A stretch of 11,040 nt of DNA from Rhodospirillales bacterium Alpha_05 (lineage in GTDB: Bacteria > Pseudomonadota > Alphaproteobacteria > Rhodospirillales > Rhodospirillaceae). Positions 1-6,269 of the stretch are shown in pieces (within the stretch, counting starts at the first letter, position 1; each line of letters starts with the position of its first letter). Location of the stretch: positions 1 through 11,040 of the forward strand of contig LUYR01000248.1 of assembly GCA_001603335.1 (NCBI GenBank). The letters run 5' to 3'. Under the pieces are notes generated by a model that had not been told where the DNA came from, searched no databases, and saw only the letters and a list, made by a program, of their open reading frames with translations. A program made the translations under genes and the position numbers.

Positions 1-1351
1 GCGTCGCCAGCACGTAGCCCTGGCCGATGCCGGCGTTCAGGGTTTCGCCCGGCAGCCAGGGCTGGCCGTTGAAGGCGCGCTTCCAGGCACGGTCGGGAAT
101 CACCCCACCGACCTCGTTGGGCAGATCGATGCCGAGCGGCGCGCCGAGGCCGAAGCGCCGCGACACCTCGGCGATGCGGTCGATGCCGACGCGGCGCGCG
201 ACTTCGTAGAAATAGACGTCGCAGGAATGCTGGAGCGCCTCGACCATGTTGACGGTGCCGTGGCCGGTCTTTTTCCAGCAGTGGAAGCGGTGCGAGCCCA
301 AATCGACGTGGCCGGGGCAGAACACCGTCTGCTCCGGTGCGATCACCCCGGCCTCGAGCGCCGCGATCGCCACCATCGTCTTGAACGTCGAGCCGGGCGG
401 GAACTGGGCGGAAATGCACTTGTTGCGCAGCGGCGAGCGTTCGTTGTTGATCAGCGCGTTCCACTCGTCGCCGGTCAGGCCGCGGTTGAAGGCGTTGGGG
501 TCGAAGGTCGGCGTGGAGGCCATCACCAGCACTTCGCCGGTGTGCACATCCATCACCACCGCCGCCGCGCTCTCCTCGCCGATCTGGTCGACGGCGAACT
601 GTTGCAGATCTAGGTCGATGGTCAGGGTGAGGTCGACGCCGGGCGTGCCTTCCTTGCGCTCGAGCTCGCGGATCACCCGGCCGAGGGCGTTGACCTCGAC
701 CTTGAAGTTGCCGCCCTTGCCGCGCAGCGCGAGGTCGTAGACCTTCTCGATCCCGGCCTTGCCGATGCGGAAGCCGGGAAGCTCCAGCAGCGCCTCGCCG
801 GTAAGATCGCGCTCGGAGACCCCCGAGACGTAGCCCAGCACCTGCGCGCCGCGCTCGGCGTAGGGGTAGAACCGGGTCAGGCCTTCGTCGATCACCACGC
901 CCGGCAGGTCGGGCGCGTTGATCTGGATCTGCGCCATTTCCTCCCAGGTGAGGTTTTCCTTCACCTGCACCGGCATGAACGCGCGCTTGCGCTCGACCTC
1001 GCGGCGGATGCGGCGCTTGTCGGCGTCGGTGAGGGGAATCACCATGCCGAGGGCGTCCAGCGTCTGGCCGAGATCGGGGGTCTGCTCGCGCACCACGAGG
1101 ACGCGGAAGTTCTGGCGGTTGACCGCCATCTCGCGACCGAAGCGGTCGGTGATCAGGCCGCGCGGCGGCGGCAGCAAGCGCATGCTGATGCGGTTTTCGT
1201 CGGCGAGGATGCCGTAACGCTCCGCCTCGATCACCTGGAGGTAATACATCCGCCCGGCGAGGGCGACGGTGAGCGCCGCCTGGCCGCCCGCGAGCAGGGC
1301 GGTGCGGCGGGTGAAGAGCTTGCCCCGTTCGCTGTCGCGCGCGCTGCTCAT
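1..1351 (-). CDS. mrdA: Penicillin-binding protein 2 (peptidoglycan D,D-transpeptidase), 5' part only
   Basis: Class B penicillin-binding protein that cross-links peptidoglycan during side-wall elongation, working with RodA and MreBCD in the inner membrane and periplasm. The first 450 codons are present and the 3' end runs off the left edge; the family is usually about 600-650 residues. One N-terminal membrane anchor is visible (about residues 13-33), then the pedestal domain (with RGLITDRFGRE near residue 73), then the transpeptidase domain. The active-site motif PPGSTFK gives nucleophile Ser321 and Lys324. The SxN-type motif appears as SCD in QHSCDVYFYE. The catalytic KTG near the C-terminus lies outside the window; the KTG in CWKKTGHG is not it. 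The ATG at 1351 overlaps the mreD stop as ATGA and follows a GGAGG in the mreD tail, so translation is probably coupled. rodA would be expected next. Family assignment is secure. Confidence 0.96.
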   Translation of the reverse strand, partial: MSSARDSERGKLFTRRTALLAGGQAALTVALAGRMYYLQVIEAERYGILADENRISMRLLPPPRGLITDRFGREMAVNRQNFRVLVVREQTPDLGQTLDALGMVIPLTDADKRRIRREVERKRAFMPVQVKENLTWEEMAQIQINAPDLPGVVIDEGLTRFYPYAERGAQVLGYVSGVSERDLTGEALLELPGFRIGKAGIEKVYDLALRGKGGNFKVEVNALGRVIRELERKEGTPGVDLTLTIDLDLQQFAVDQIGEESAAAVVMDVHTGEVLVMASTPTFDPNAFNRGLTGDEWNALINNERSPLRNKCISAQFPPGSTFKTMVAIAALEAGVIAPEQTVFCPGHVDLGSHRFHCWKKTGHGTVNMVEALQHSCDVYFYEVARRVGIDRIAEVSRRFGLGAPLGIDLPNEVGGVIPDRAWKRAFNGQPWLPGETLNAGIGQGYVLAT

Positions 1352-1869
1352 GGTTCCTCCACCAGCAGGCGTTCGAGCAAAATGCAGATGCCGTAGGTCA
1401 CCGGGAACACCACCACGCCGAGCAGCGCCGACATCAGCACCTGGCCGATCGGCGCGATCACGCCGAGGATCAACGCCGCGAGAACCCACGACAGCACCGC
1501 CGCCGCCAGGGAAATCAGGATGAACCCCCACCAGTGGAAGACCAGCGGCTTGCCAAGGAACAGGCGCGCCTGCGGCGTCACCGCGGCGCGGGTGAGCAGA
1601 AGGATCAAGGTGCCGAGGCCGAGCGGCACGCCGGTGACCAGGTCCTGCATCAGGCCGATGACGAAGGCCGAACCCATGCCGAACAGCAGCGGGCGGTGCA
1701 CCGCCCAGAAGAACACCACGCCGAGGGTGAACATCGGCATCATCGAGTTGAGACGCGGCACGTGGGTCTGCGTCGCCATCAGCAACGCGGCGATGAACGC
1801 GGTGAGAAACGGCAAAGTCTGGCGGATCGCGAGATCGCACTTCTGCCGAAAGGTCTTTTCAATAATCAC
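1348..1869 (-). CDS. mreD: Rod shape-determining protein MreD
   Basis: Small integral membrane protein of the elongasome that associates with MreC and PBP2/RodA. About 173 residues, very hydrophobic, with roughly five membrane segments (the first near QTLPFLTAFIAALL, then MFTLGVVFFWAV, FGMGSAFVIGLMQDLV, ILISLAAAVLSWVL and VLMSALLGVVVFPV). FVIGLMQDLVTGVPLG is the characteristic conserved MreD stretch. The start is uncertain. The frame opens with a GTG at 1884 that has no Shine-Dalgarno, while a second in-frame GTG at 1869 is preceded by GAGGG at 8 bases, so I chose 1869 (the longer version would be 178 residues). It lies between mreC (stop at 1906) and mrdA, whose ATG overlaps the mreD stop. 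Sequence conservation in MreD is low, so the call rests on topology, the conserved stretch and operon position together. Confidence 0.93.
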   Translation of the reverse strand: MIIEKTFRQKCDLAIRQTLPFLTAFIAALLMATQTHVPRLNSMMPMFTLGVVFFWAVHRPLLFGMGSAFVIGLMQDLVTGVPLGLGTLILLLTRAAVTPQARLFLGKPLVFHWWGFILISLAAAVLSWVLAALILGVIAPIGQVLMSALLGVVVFPVTYGICILLERLLVEEP

Positions 1870-1877
1870 CCGCGTAA

Positions 1878-1882
1878 CCCTC
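1878..1882 (-). promoter_or_regulatory. Shine-Dalgarno GAGGG deciding the mreD start
   Basis: On the minus strand GAGGG lies 8 bases before the GTG at 1869. The alternative GTG at 1884 actually overlaps this element and has only CACCAAGCGTTGA in front of it. This favours the shorter MreD. Confidence 0.5.
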
Positions 1883-1905
1883 ACTCAACGCTTGGTGCGA
1901 CCGCG

Positions 1906-2892
1906 TCACGGCTCGGCGGCGTCCGCAGGGGTTTGAAGCTGCGGCGCCCCGTCGGGGTTGGGCTGCTGGCTGTCCTTCAGCCGCTGCGCCTTGCCTTTTT
2001 CGCGCGCCGCCTTCAAGGCCTCGGCCTGTGCGGCGCGGGATTCCTCGTCGAGACTGCCGAGAATCCCCGAAAGTCCATAATCCACGAGCCGGACGATCTC
2101 GAGCCGGTCGCGGTCCATGAACGGCTGCACCCGGATCACCGTGTCGTCCACCGACGACACCACCCCCACCGGAATTCCCGGCGGGAACGCACCGGCATGC
2201 CCCGAGGTGACCACCCGGTCGCCGGGCGAAACCCGCGCGCCGGCGGGCACGTAGATCAGGCGCGGCTTCTCGGTGTTGTTGCCGGCGAGGATCGCGCGGG
2301 TGCGGGTGTTCTCGATCACCACCGGAATCCGCGAGGTGATGTCGGTGATCAGCACCACCCGCGAGGCCCGTTGGCCGACCTGCGCGACGCGGCCCACCAG
2401 CCCGTCGCCCGAAAGCACCGCCATACCCTTACGCACCTTGGCCTGACTGCCCGCGGCGATCAGCACGCTGTGGGCGAACGCGCCGCCGGTATCGCCCATC
2501 ACCCGGATGGTGAACGAGCGCGAATCCGGCAGCGGCACGTAGTCGGTGAGGCCCTGGAGCTCGGCGTTTTCCGCCTCCAGCCGCCGCGCCATGTCGCGCC
2601 AGCGCAGGAGCTGCTCGTTATCCTCGCGCAGGCGCGCGTTCTCGGCGCGCAGGTTGGCGAGGTCGCGCACGTTCTCGGCAATCTCCGAAATCGCCCCGGC
2701 GGGCTGAGAGAGCGCACGGATCACCGGCGCCATCGCGTCGACAACGATCGTCCGCGCCCGCTCCACCAGGATCGTGTCGGCCTTGCCGAGCAGCATCAGC
2801 GCGAACGCCGCCACCACCAGCGCCACGAAGGCGAAACGCTGGAACACCAGTCTGGCGGTCTGCCAACGGCCGGATACGGCGCTGGGTTTCAC
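1906..2892 (-). CDS. mreC: Rod shape-determining protein MreC
   Basis: Bitopic membrane protein that forms periplasmic filaments and links MreB to PBP2. 328 residues. A short cytoplasmic N-terminus is followed by one membrane helix (about 18-37, FAFVALVVAAFALMLLG), a coiled coil rich in Glu, Arg and Leu (about 65-115, LRAENARLREDNEQLL), and then the paired beta-barrel MreC domain (about 120-275), with the family-typical MAVLSGDGLVGRV and ITDITSRIPVVI. The last ~50 residues are a charged, low-complexity tail ending in a Pro/Ala/Gln-rich stretch, probably disordered; such tails vary within the family. The start is GTG at 2892, supported by a good Shine-Dalgarno (GAGGGAG, 8 bases). It follows mreB after 76 bases and precedes mreD closely, so one operon is likely. 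Confidence 0.96.
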   Translation of the reverse strand: MKPSAVSGRWQTARLVFQRFAFVALVVAAFALMLLGKADTILVERARTIVVDAMAPVIRALSQPAGAISEIAENVRDLANLRAENARLREDNEQLLRWRDMARRLEAENAELQGLTDYVPLPDSRSFTIRVMGDTGGAFAHSVLIAAGSQAKVRKGMAVLSGDGLVGRVAQVGQRASRVVLITDITSRIPVVIENTRTRAILAGNNTEKPRLIYVPAGARVSPGDRVVTSGHAGAFPPGIPVGVVSSVDDTVIRVQPFMDRDRLEIVRLVDYGLSGILGSLDEESRAAQAEALKAAREKGKAQRLKDSQQPNPDGAPQLQTPADAAEP

Positions 2893-2900
2893 GCGCGGAA

Positions 2901-2907
2901 CTCCCTC
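2901..2907 (-). promoter_or_regulatory. Shine-Dalgarno GAGGGAG of mreC
   Basis: Strong purine-rich element on the minus strand, 8 bases before a GTG start at 2892. It validates this non-ATG start. Confidence 0.65.
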
Positions 2908-2968
2908 GGTCTGGTCTCAAGTCGCGATGCGTGCAGCCCAAAGCCTCCCGCGCGTACCCTCAATCCGC

Positions 2969-4009
2969 TCAGTACATCCGCGAGAGAACGTTGCGGAAGG
3001 TCTTGGGGTTGTCGAGCGCGCGGCCGGTGCCGAGCGCAACGCAGGTCAAGGGATCGTCGGCGATCGACACCGGCAGCCCGGTGGCGTGGCGCAGGACGAA
3101 GTCGAGGTTCGACAGCAGCGCGCCGCCGCCGGTGAGCACGATGCCCTTGTCGACGATATCCGCCGCGAGTTCCGGCGCGGTGTGCTCGAGAGCCACCTTG
3201 ACCGCGTCGATGATCTGGCTCACCGGCTCGGCGAGGCTCTCGGCGATCTGCCGTTCGGAGAGGACGATCTCCTTCGGCACGCCGTTCATCAGGTCGCGGC
3301 CCTTGATCTCCATGGTCCGGCCCTCGCCGTCTTCCGGCGGGCAGGCGGAACCGATTTCCTTCTTGATCCGCTCCGCCGAGCTTTCGCCGACGAGCAGGTT
3401 ATGATTGCGACGGATATAGCCGATGATCGCTTCGTCCATCTTGTCGCCGCCGACCCGCACCGAGCGCGCATAGACGATGCCGCCGAGCGAAAGCACCGCC
3501 ACTTCGGTGGTGCCGCCACCGATGTCGACGACCATCGAGCCGGTCGGCTCGGTCACCGGCAGGCCGGCGCCGATCGCGGCGGCCATCGGTTCCTCGATCA
3601 GCATCACGCTGCGCGCGCCCGCCGCCTCGGCGGACTCCTGAATCGCGCGGCGCTCCACGGCGGTCGAACCCGAGGGAACGCAGATCACCACCATCGGGGA
3701 GGCGAAGCTGCGGCGATTGTGCACCTTGCGGATGAAGTGCTTGATCATCTCTTCGGCGACCTGGAAGTCGGCGATCACGCCATCGCGCAACGGCCGGATC
3801 GCCTGGATCGAGCCCGGCGTACGGCCGAGCATCAGCTTGGCCTCCTCGCCCACCGCCAGCACATGGGTGCGGCCGCGTTCCTCGGCGATCGCAACCACCG
3901 AAGGCTCGTTGAGGACGATCCCCTTACCCTTCACGTAAACCAGCGTATTGGCAGTGCCCAGATCGATGGCGATGTCGCTCGACAGCCATCCCGTCAGCCT
4001 GGAAAACAT
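2969..4009 (-). CDS. mreB: Rod shape-determining protein MreB (bacterial actin)
   Basis: Actin-like ATPase that polymerises under the inner membrane and orients the elongation machinery. 346 residues, the normal family length. The N-terminus MFSRLTGWLSSDIAIDLGTA is typical: a short amphipathic membrane-binding stretch followed by phosphate-1 loop DLGTANT (residues 16-22). Phosphate-2 loop DIGGGTTEVAV starts at residue 162, and the adenosine loop VLTGGGALLSN lies near residue 296. Other hallmarks are VPSGSTAVERRAIQESAEAAGA (residues 111-132) and LIEEPMAAAIGAGLPV. The frame is open upstream to 4162, but the extra 51 residues resemble nothing in MreB. The ATG at 4009 has GAGGA close by (3-4 bases), which is tight but acceptable. 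It is the first gene of the mre operon, and its promoter presumably lies within 4010-4114. Identity is essentially certain. Confidence 0.98.
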   Translation of the reverse strand: MFSRLTGWLSSDIAIDLGTANTLVYVKGKGIVLNEPSVVAIAEERGRTHVLAVGEEAKLMLGRTPGSIQAIRPLRDGVIADFQVAEEMIKHFIRKVHNRRSFASPMVVICVPSGSTAVERRAIQESAEAAGARSVMLIEEPMAAAIGAGLPVTEPTGSMVVDIGGGTTEVAVLSLGGIVYARSVRVGGDKMDEAIIGYIRRNHNLLVGESSAERIKKEIGSACPPEDGEGRTMEIKGRDLMNGVPKEIVLSERQIAESLAEPVSQIIDAVKVALEHTAPELAADIVDKGIVLTGGGALLSNLDFVLRHATGLPVSIADDPLTCVALGTGRALDNPKTFRNVLSRMY

Positions 4010-4114
4010 TCGTCCTCGCTTTATACCTCTAACGCCCGAGGCGTACTTGACGACAGGAAACGTCCGCCTCATCAACCCAGCCGCGCGATACACCCGCGCG
4101 CACCCTCGACCGAA

Positions 4115-4141
4115 AATGCCGGGGAGACGGACCCCGGCATT
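4115..4141 (-). terminator. Perfect 10-bp hairpin with T-tract between leuA and mreB
   Basis: AATGCCGGGG (4115-4124) and CCCCGGCATT (4132-4141) are perfect inverted copies around a 7-base loop. Read on the minus strand the stem is followed by TTTTCGG, so it resembles a rho-independent terminator, though with a short T-tract. It lies about 106 bases past the leuA stop and about 105 bases upstream of mreB, where it could insulate the two operons. On the plus strand the tail is CTTAGC, so it is not a good terminator in that direction. Confidence 0.6.
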
Positions 4142-4198
4142 CTTAGCACATGTTTCCTGCAATGGCAGAGGCGATTTTCATTTTCTACGATTTCCCGA

Positions 4199-4238
4199 AA
4201 CCGCGGGACGCCAGGACTTTGCCTCACGCCCCGCGGTT
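4199..4238 (-). repeat. Inverted repeat just after leuA, possible terminator stem
   Basis: AACCGCGGG (4199-4207) and CCCGCGGTT (4230-4238) form a perfect 9-bp stem with a 22-base loop, starting 9 bases after the leuA stop codon. Read on the minus strand the stem ends in GGTTTCGGG, so the T-tract is very short. It may be a weak first terminator or a 3'-end stabilising hairpin ahead of the stronger element at 4115-4141. Confidence 0.4.
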
Positions 4239-4247
4239 GCGGGTGGA

Positions 4248-5849
4248 TTAGACGGCGATCCCGTCGGGGACGGTCTTTTCGCGCTTCACCAGAAGTTTAT
4301 TCAACGCATGGATGTAGGCCTTAGCCGAAGCGACCATGGTGTCGGTGTCCGCGCCCTGGCCATTGACCGATTTGCCGTTCTCCCGCAGGCGCACGGTCAC
4401 CTCGGCCTGGGCGTCGGTGCCCTTGGTCACGGCGGACACCTGATAGAGCTCGAGCACCGACTCATGCGGCACCATGTCGCGGATCGCCCTGAAGATCGCA
4501 TCGACCGGACCGTCGCCGGTACCGTCGCGCGACTCGACCACGCCGTCGATCTCGAGGGTCATCTTGGCATGCGGCGGGCGATTTGCGGTGCCGCAGCGCA
4601 GGTCGAGCTCGACCAGCTTGATCCGGTCGTTGGCGCGCACCGCGGTGTCGTCGACGATCGCGGCGATGTCCTCGTCGAACACCTCCTTCTTCATGTCGGC
4701 GAGATCCTTGAAGCGGCTGAACGCATCGTTGACCGCGTTGTCGCCCAGATCGCCGTAGCCCAATTCCACCAGCTTCTGGCGGAACGCGGCGCGGCCGGAG
4801 TGCTTGCCCAGCACCAGGGTCGAGCGCGACAGACCGATGGATTCGGGCGTCATGATCTCGTAGGTGCCCGCGTGCTTCAGCATGCCGTCCTGGTGGATGC
4901 CGGACTCATGGGCGAAGGCGTTGGCACCGACGATCGCCTTGTTCGGCTGGATCGCGAAGCCGGTGATCGTCGAGATCATCCGCGACATCTTGGTGATCGC
5001 CTCGGTCTTGATCTCGGTGGTGAAGTTCATCGTGTCGGCGCGGGTTTTGATCGCCATCACGATCTCTTCCATCGCCGCGTTGCCGGCGCGTTCGCCGAGG
5101 CCGTTGATCGTGCACTCGATCTGCCGCGCGCCCGCGCGCACCGCCGCCAGCGAGTTCGCCACCGCCAGGCCCAGGTCGTTGTGGCAGTGCACCGAGAAGA
5201 TCGCCTTGTCGGCGTTCGGCACCCGCTCCATCACCATCTTGATCAAGGCCGCGTATTCGTCGGGCAGAGCATAGCCGACGGTATCGGGAATGTTGATCGT
5301 CGACGCACCCGCGGCGATCGCCGCCTCGACGCAGCGGCAGAGGAAGTCGTGCTCGGTGCGCGAGCCGTCTTCCGCCGACCATTCGACATCGTCCACCAAC
5401 GACCGCGCGAAGGAGACGGATTCCTTCACCCGCTCCAGTACCGCCTCGGGCGCCATCTGGAGCTTGTACTGCATGTGCAGCGGGCTGGTGGAAATGAAGG
5501 TGTGGATGCGCTTCCTGGGTGCGGGTGCGATCGCCTCGGCGCAGCGCGCGATGTCGCCCTTGGTGGCGCGCGACAAGCCGCAGATCACGCTCGACTTCGA
5601 GCGCTCGGCGATCGCCTTCACCGCTTCGAAGTCGCCGATCGAGGCAATCGGGAAGCCCGCCTCGATCACGTCCACGCCCATCGCCTCCAAGCCTTCGGCG
5701 ACGCGCAGCTTTTCTTCCAAGTTCATCGACGCGCCGGGCGACTGCTCGCCGTCGCGCAAGGTGGTGTCGAAAATCACGACGCGATGGTTGTCGCCGATGG
5801 CGACGGGGGATCGATCTACGCCGGTGGCGGCGGGATTCTGGGTGGTCAT
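4248..5849 (-). CDS. leuA: 2-isopropylmalate synthase
   Basis: Condenses 2-ketoisovalerate with acetyl-CoA, the committed step of leucine synthesis, in the cytoplasm. 533 residues, typical of the long form with a C-terminal regulatory domain. The TIM-barrel carries FDTTLRDGEQSPGASM near the N-terminus (Arg32 and Asp33 of DTTLRDGEQ, catalytic and metal-binding), and HCHND at residues 221-225 supplies the metal-binding histidines. NGLGERAGNAAMEE and ANAFAHESGIHQDGM are further LeuA signatures. The last ~130 residues (from about DDTAVRANDRIKLVELDLRCG) are the leucine-binding allosteric domain, so feedback inhibition is expected. The frame is open to a GTG at 5888, but the ATG at 5849 has AGGAG at 8 bases and is chosen. 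A leucine-rich leader peptide lies just upstream, pointing to attenuation control. It is followed by terminator-like hairpins before mreB. Confidence 0.97.
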   Translation of the reverse strand: MTTQNPAATGVDRSPVAIGDNHRVVIFDTTLRDGEQSPGASMNLEEKLRVAEGLEAMGVDVIEAGFPIASIGDFEAVKAIAERSKSSVICGLSRATKGDIARCAEAIAPAPRKRIHTFISTSPLHMQYKLQMAPEAVLERVKESVSFARSLVDDVEWSAEDGSRTEHDFLCRCVEAAIAAGASTINIPDTVGYALPDEYAALIKMVMERVPNADKAIFSVHCHNDLGLAVANSLAAVRAGARQIECTINGLGERAGNAAMEEIVMAIKTRADTMNFTTEIKTEAITKMSRMISTITGFAIQPNKAIVGANAFAHESGIHQDGMLKHAGTYEIMTPESIGLSRSTLVLGKHSGRAAFRQKLVELGYGDLGDNAVNDAFSRFKDLADMKKEVFDEDIAAIVDDTAVRANDRIKLVELDLRCGTANRPPHAKMTLEIDGVVESRDGTGDGPVDAIFRAIRDMVPHESVLELYQVSAVTKGTDAQAEVTVRLRENGKSVNGQGADTDTMVASAKAYIHALNKLLVKREKTVPDGIAV

Positions 5850-5857
5850 GATGGCAG

Positions 5858-5862
5858 CTCCT
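5858..5862 (-). promoter_or_regulatory. Shine-Dalgarno AGGAG of leuA, possibly occluded by leader pairing
   Basis: AGGAG lies 8 bases before the ATG at 5849 and decides that start over the upstream GTG at 5888. The bases just before it (CGAAGC) plus its first A are complementary to TGCTTCG right after the leader-peptide stop, and two further G residues could pair by U-G wobble. The site could therefore be partly hidden in one RNA fold. Confidence 0.7.
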
Positions 5863-5940
5863 GCTTCGGTCTGGGCTTCAAAAGGCACGCGCGACGGTGG
5901 TTTTTATCCCCTGAACGCCGGGTGCACGAAGCAAACCTCA
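5862..5940 (-). promoter_or_regulatory. Candidate attenuator / switch region between leader peptide and leuA
   Basis: Several mutually exclusive pairings are visible on the minus strand. TGCTTCG (5927-5933), directly after the leader stop codon, is perfectly complementary to CGAAGCA (5862-5868) at the leuA Shine-Dalgarno. CAGGGG (5908-5913) can pair either with CCCCTG after the Leu codons (5948-5953) or with CCCCTG before them (5995-6000). An imperfect stem between GCACCCGGCG (about 5917-5926) and CGCGCGTGC (about 5885-5893), followed by CTTTTG, could act as a weak terminator. The set suggests attenuation, either transcriptional or through the ribosome binding site. I could not compute folding energies, so the mechanism is open. 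Confidence 0.45.
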
Positions 5941-6006
5941 GACCGCCCAGGGGCTGATAAGTCGCAGGGCCAGAAGAAGGAGGAGAAGCGAGGACAGGGG
6001 GAACAC
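5938..6006 (-). CDS. Leucine-rich leader peptide of leuA (attenuator peptide)
   Basis: The frame ends with TGA at 5938-5940, 88 bases before the leuA ATG. It contains SSLLLLLLALRL, encoded by CTT CTC CTC CTT CTT CTG and then GCC CTG CGA CTT: nine Leu in thirteen residues counting the preceding CTG. Three of the six consecutive Leu codons are CTT, which I would expect to be uncommon in so GC-rich a genome. Leader peptides rich in the regulated amino acid are the sensing element of classical attenuators, and leu or ilv attenuators have been predicted widely in proteobacteria. The start is unresolved. The GTG at 6006 gives 22 residues but has no clear Shine-Dalgarno; an in-frame GTG at 6078 (46 residues) has GGGGCGAG about 6 bases upstream. 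I list the shorter form. Confidence 0.68.
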   Translation of the reverse strand: MFPLSSLLLLLLALRLISPWAV

Positions 6007-6223
6007 CCACGCAGGCGCGGATGCCCGGGGAACTGCCCGTGCCTTCCGATTTGCCGTGTGGTCGATGCGATGGGTCACCGCGTTCTCGCCCCGTTCAGAT
6101 GAAGTGCGTTGATGTGACCGCATCCCCGACGCATTGGCAAGCACAATTTTTCCGCAGTCGAAGATCGATTTTCCCGAATTGCCAAAAAATAGGACAGCAA
6201 GGCTGACAGAAAATCAAAAGAAA
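6007..6223 (-). other. leuA upstream leader and probable promoter region
   Basis: No convincing gene lies here. About 6140-6223 is distinctly AT-richer than the surroundings (runs such as TATTTTTTGG and GGAAAAATTG on the minus strand), as expected of a promoter region. However, no well-spaced -35/-10 pair stands out: TTGGCA and TTGCCA are reasonable -35 matches without a good -10. The segment 6035-6045 is an 11-base near-perfect inverted partner of 5882-5892, on the far side of the leader peptide. The leuA transcript most likely begins in this interval. Confidence 0.35.
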
Positions 6224-6248
6224 TGCGGAGGGACTCAGTCCCTCCGCA
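6224..6248 (-). terminator. Strong hairpin terminator downstream of ilvC
   Basis: TGCGGAGGGACT (6224-6235) and AGTCCCTCCGCA (6237-6248) are perfect inverted copies around one central base, so the realistic fold is a 9-10 bp stem with a small ACTGAGT-type loop. On the minus strand it is followed by TTTCTTTTGATTTTC, a broken T-rich tail, consistent with termination of ilvBNC transcription about 155 bases past the ilvC stop. On the plus strand the downstream sequence is also T-rich (TTTGTTTTGTTTTTG) after a 7-base gap, so it could work both ways. Confidence 0.7.
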
Positions 6249-6269
6249 CCTCCCATTTGTTTTGTTTTT

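Noticed and set aside
1534..3135. Long plus-strand open frame (533 codons) opposite mreC and mreD
   Set aside because: His/Arg-rich shadow of mreCD with no domain and no supporting context.
4020..4025. TATAAA on the minus strand just upstream of mreB as a -10 box
   Set aside because: It lies only 10 bases from the mreB ATG, which would leave the Shine-Dalgarno untranscribed, and no -35 is properly spaced.
4010..4162. 51-residue N-terminal extension of MreB from an upstream ATG at 4162
   Set aside because: The extension resembles no MreB, crosses the 4115-4141 hairpin, and the ATG at 4009 gives the standard length and N-terminus.
5850..5888. 13-residue extension of LeuA from a GTG at 5888
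   Set aside because: No Shine-Dalgarno precedes it, whereas the ATG at 5849 has AGGAG at 8 bases.
3948..5957. Very long plus-strand open frame (669 codons) opposite leuA and the 5' end of mreB
   Set aside because: It is antisense to a clearly conserved enzyme, His/Arg/Gly/Asp-rich with no recognisable domain, and typical of stop-poor shadow frames in GC-rich DNA.
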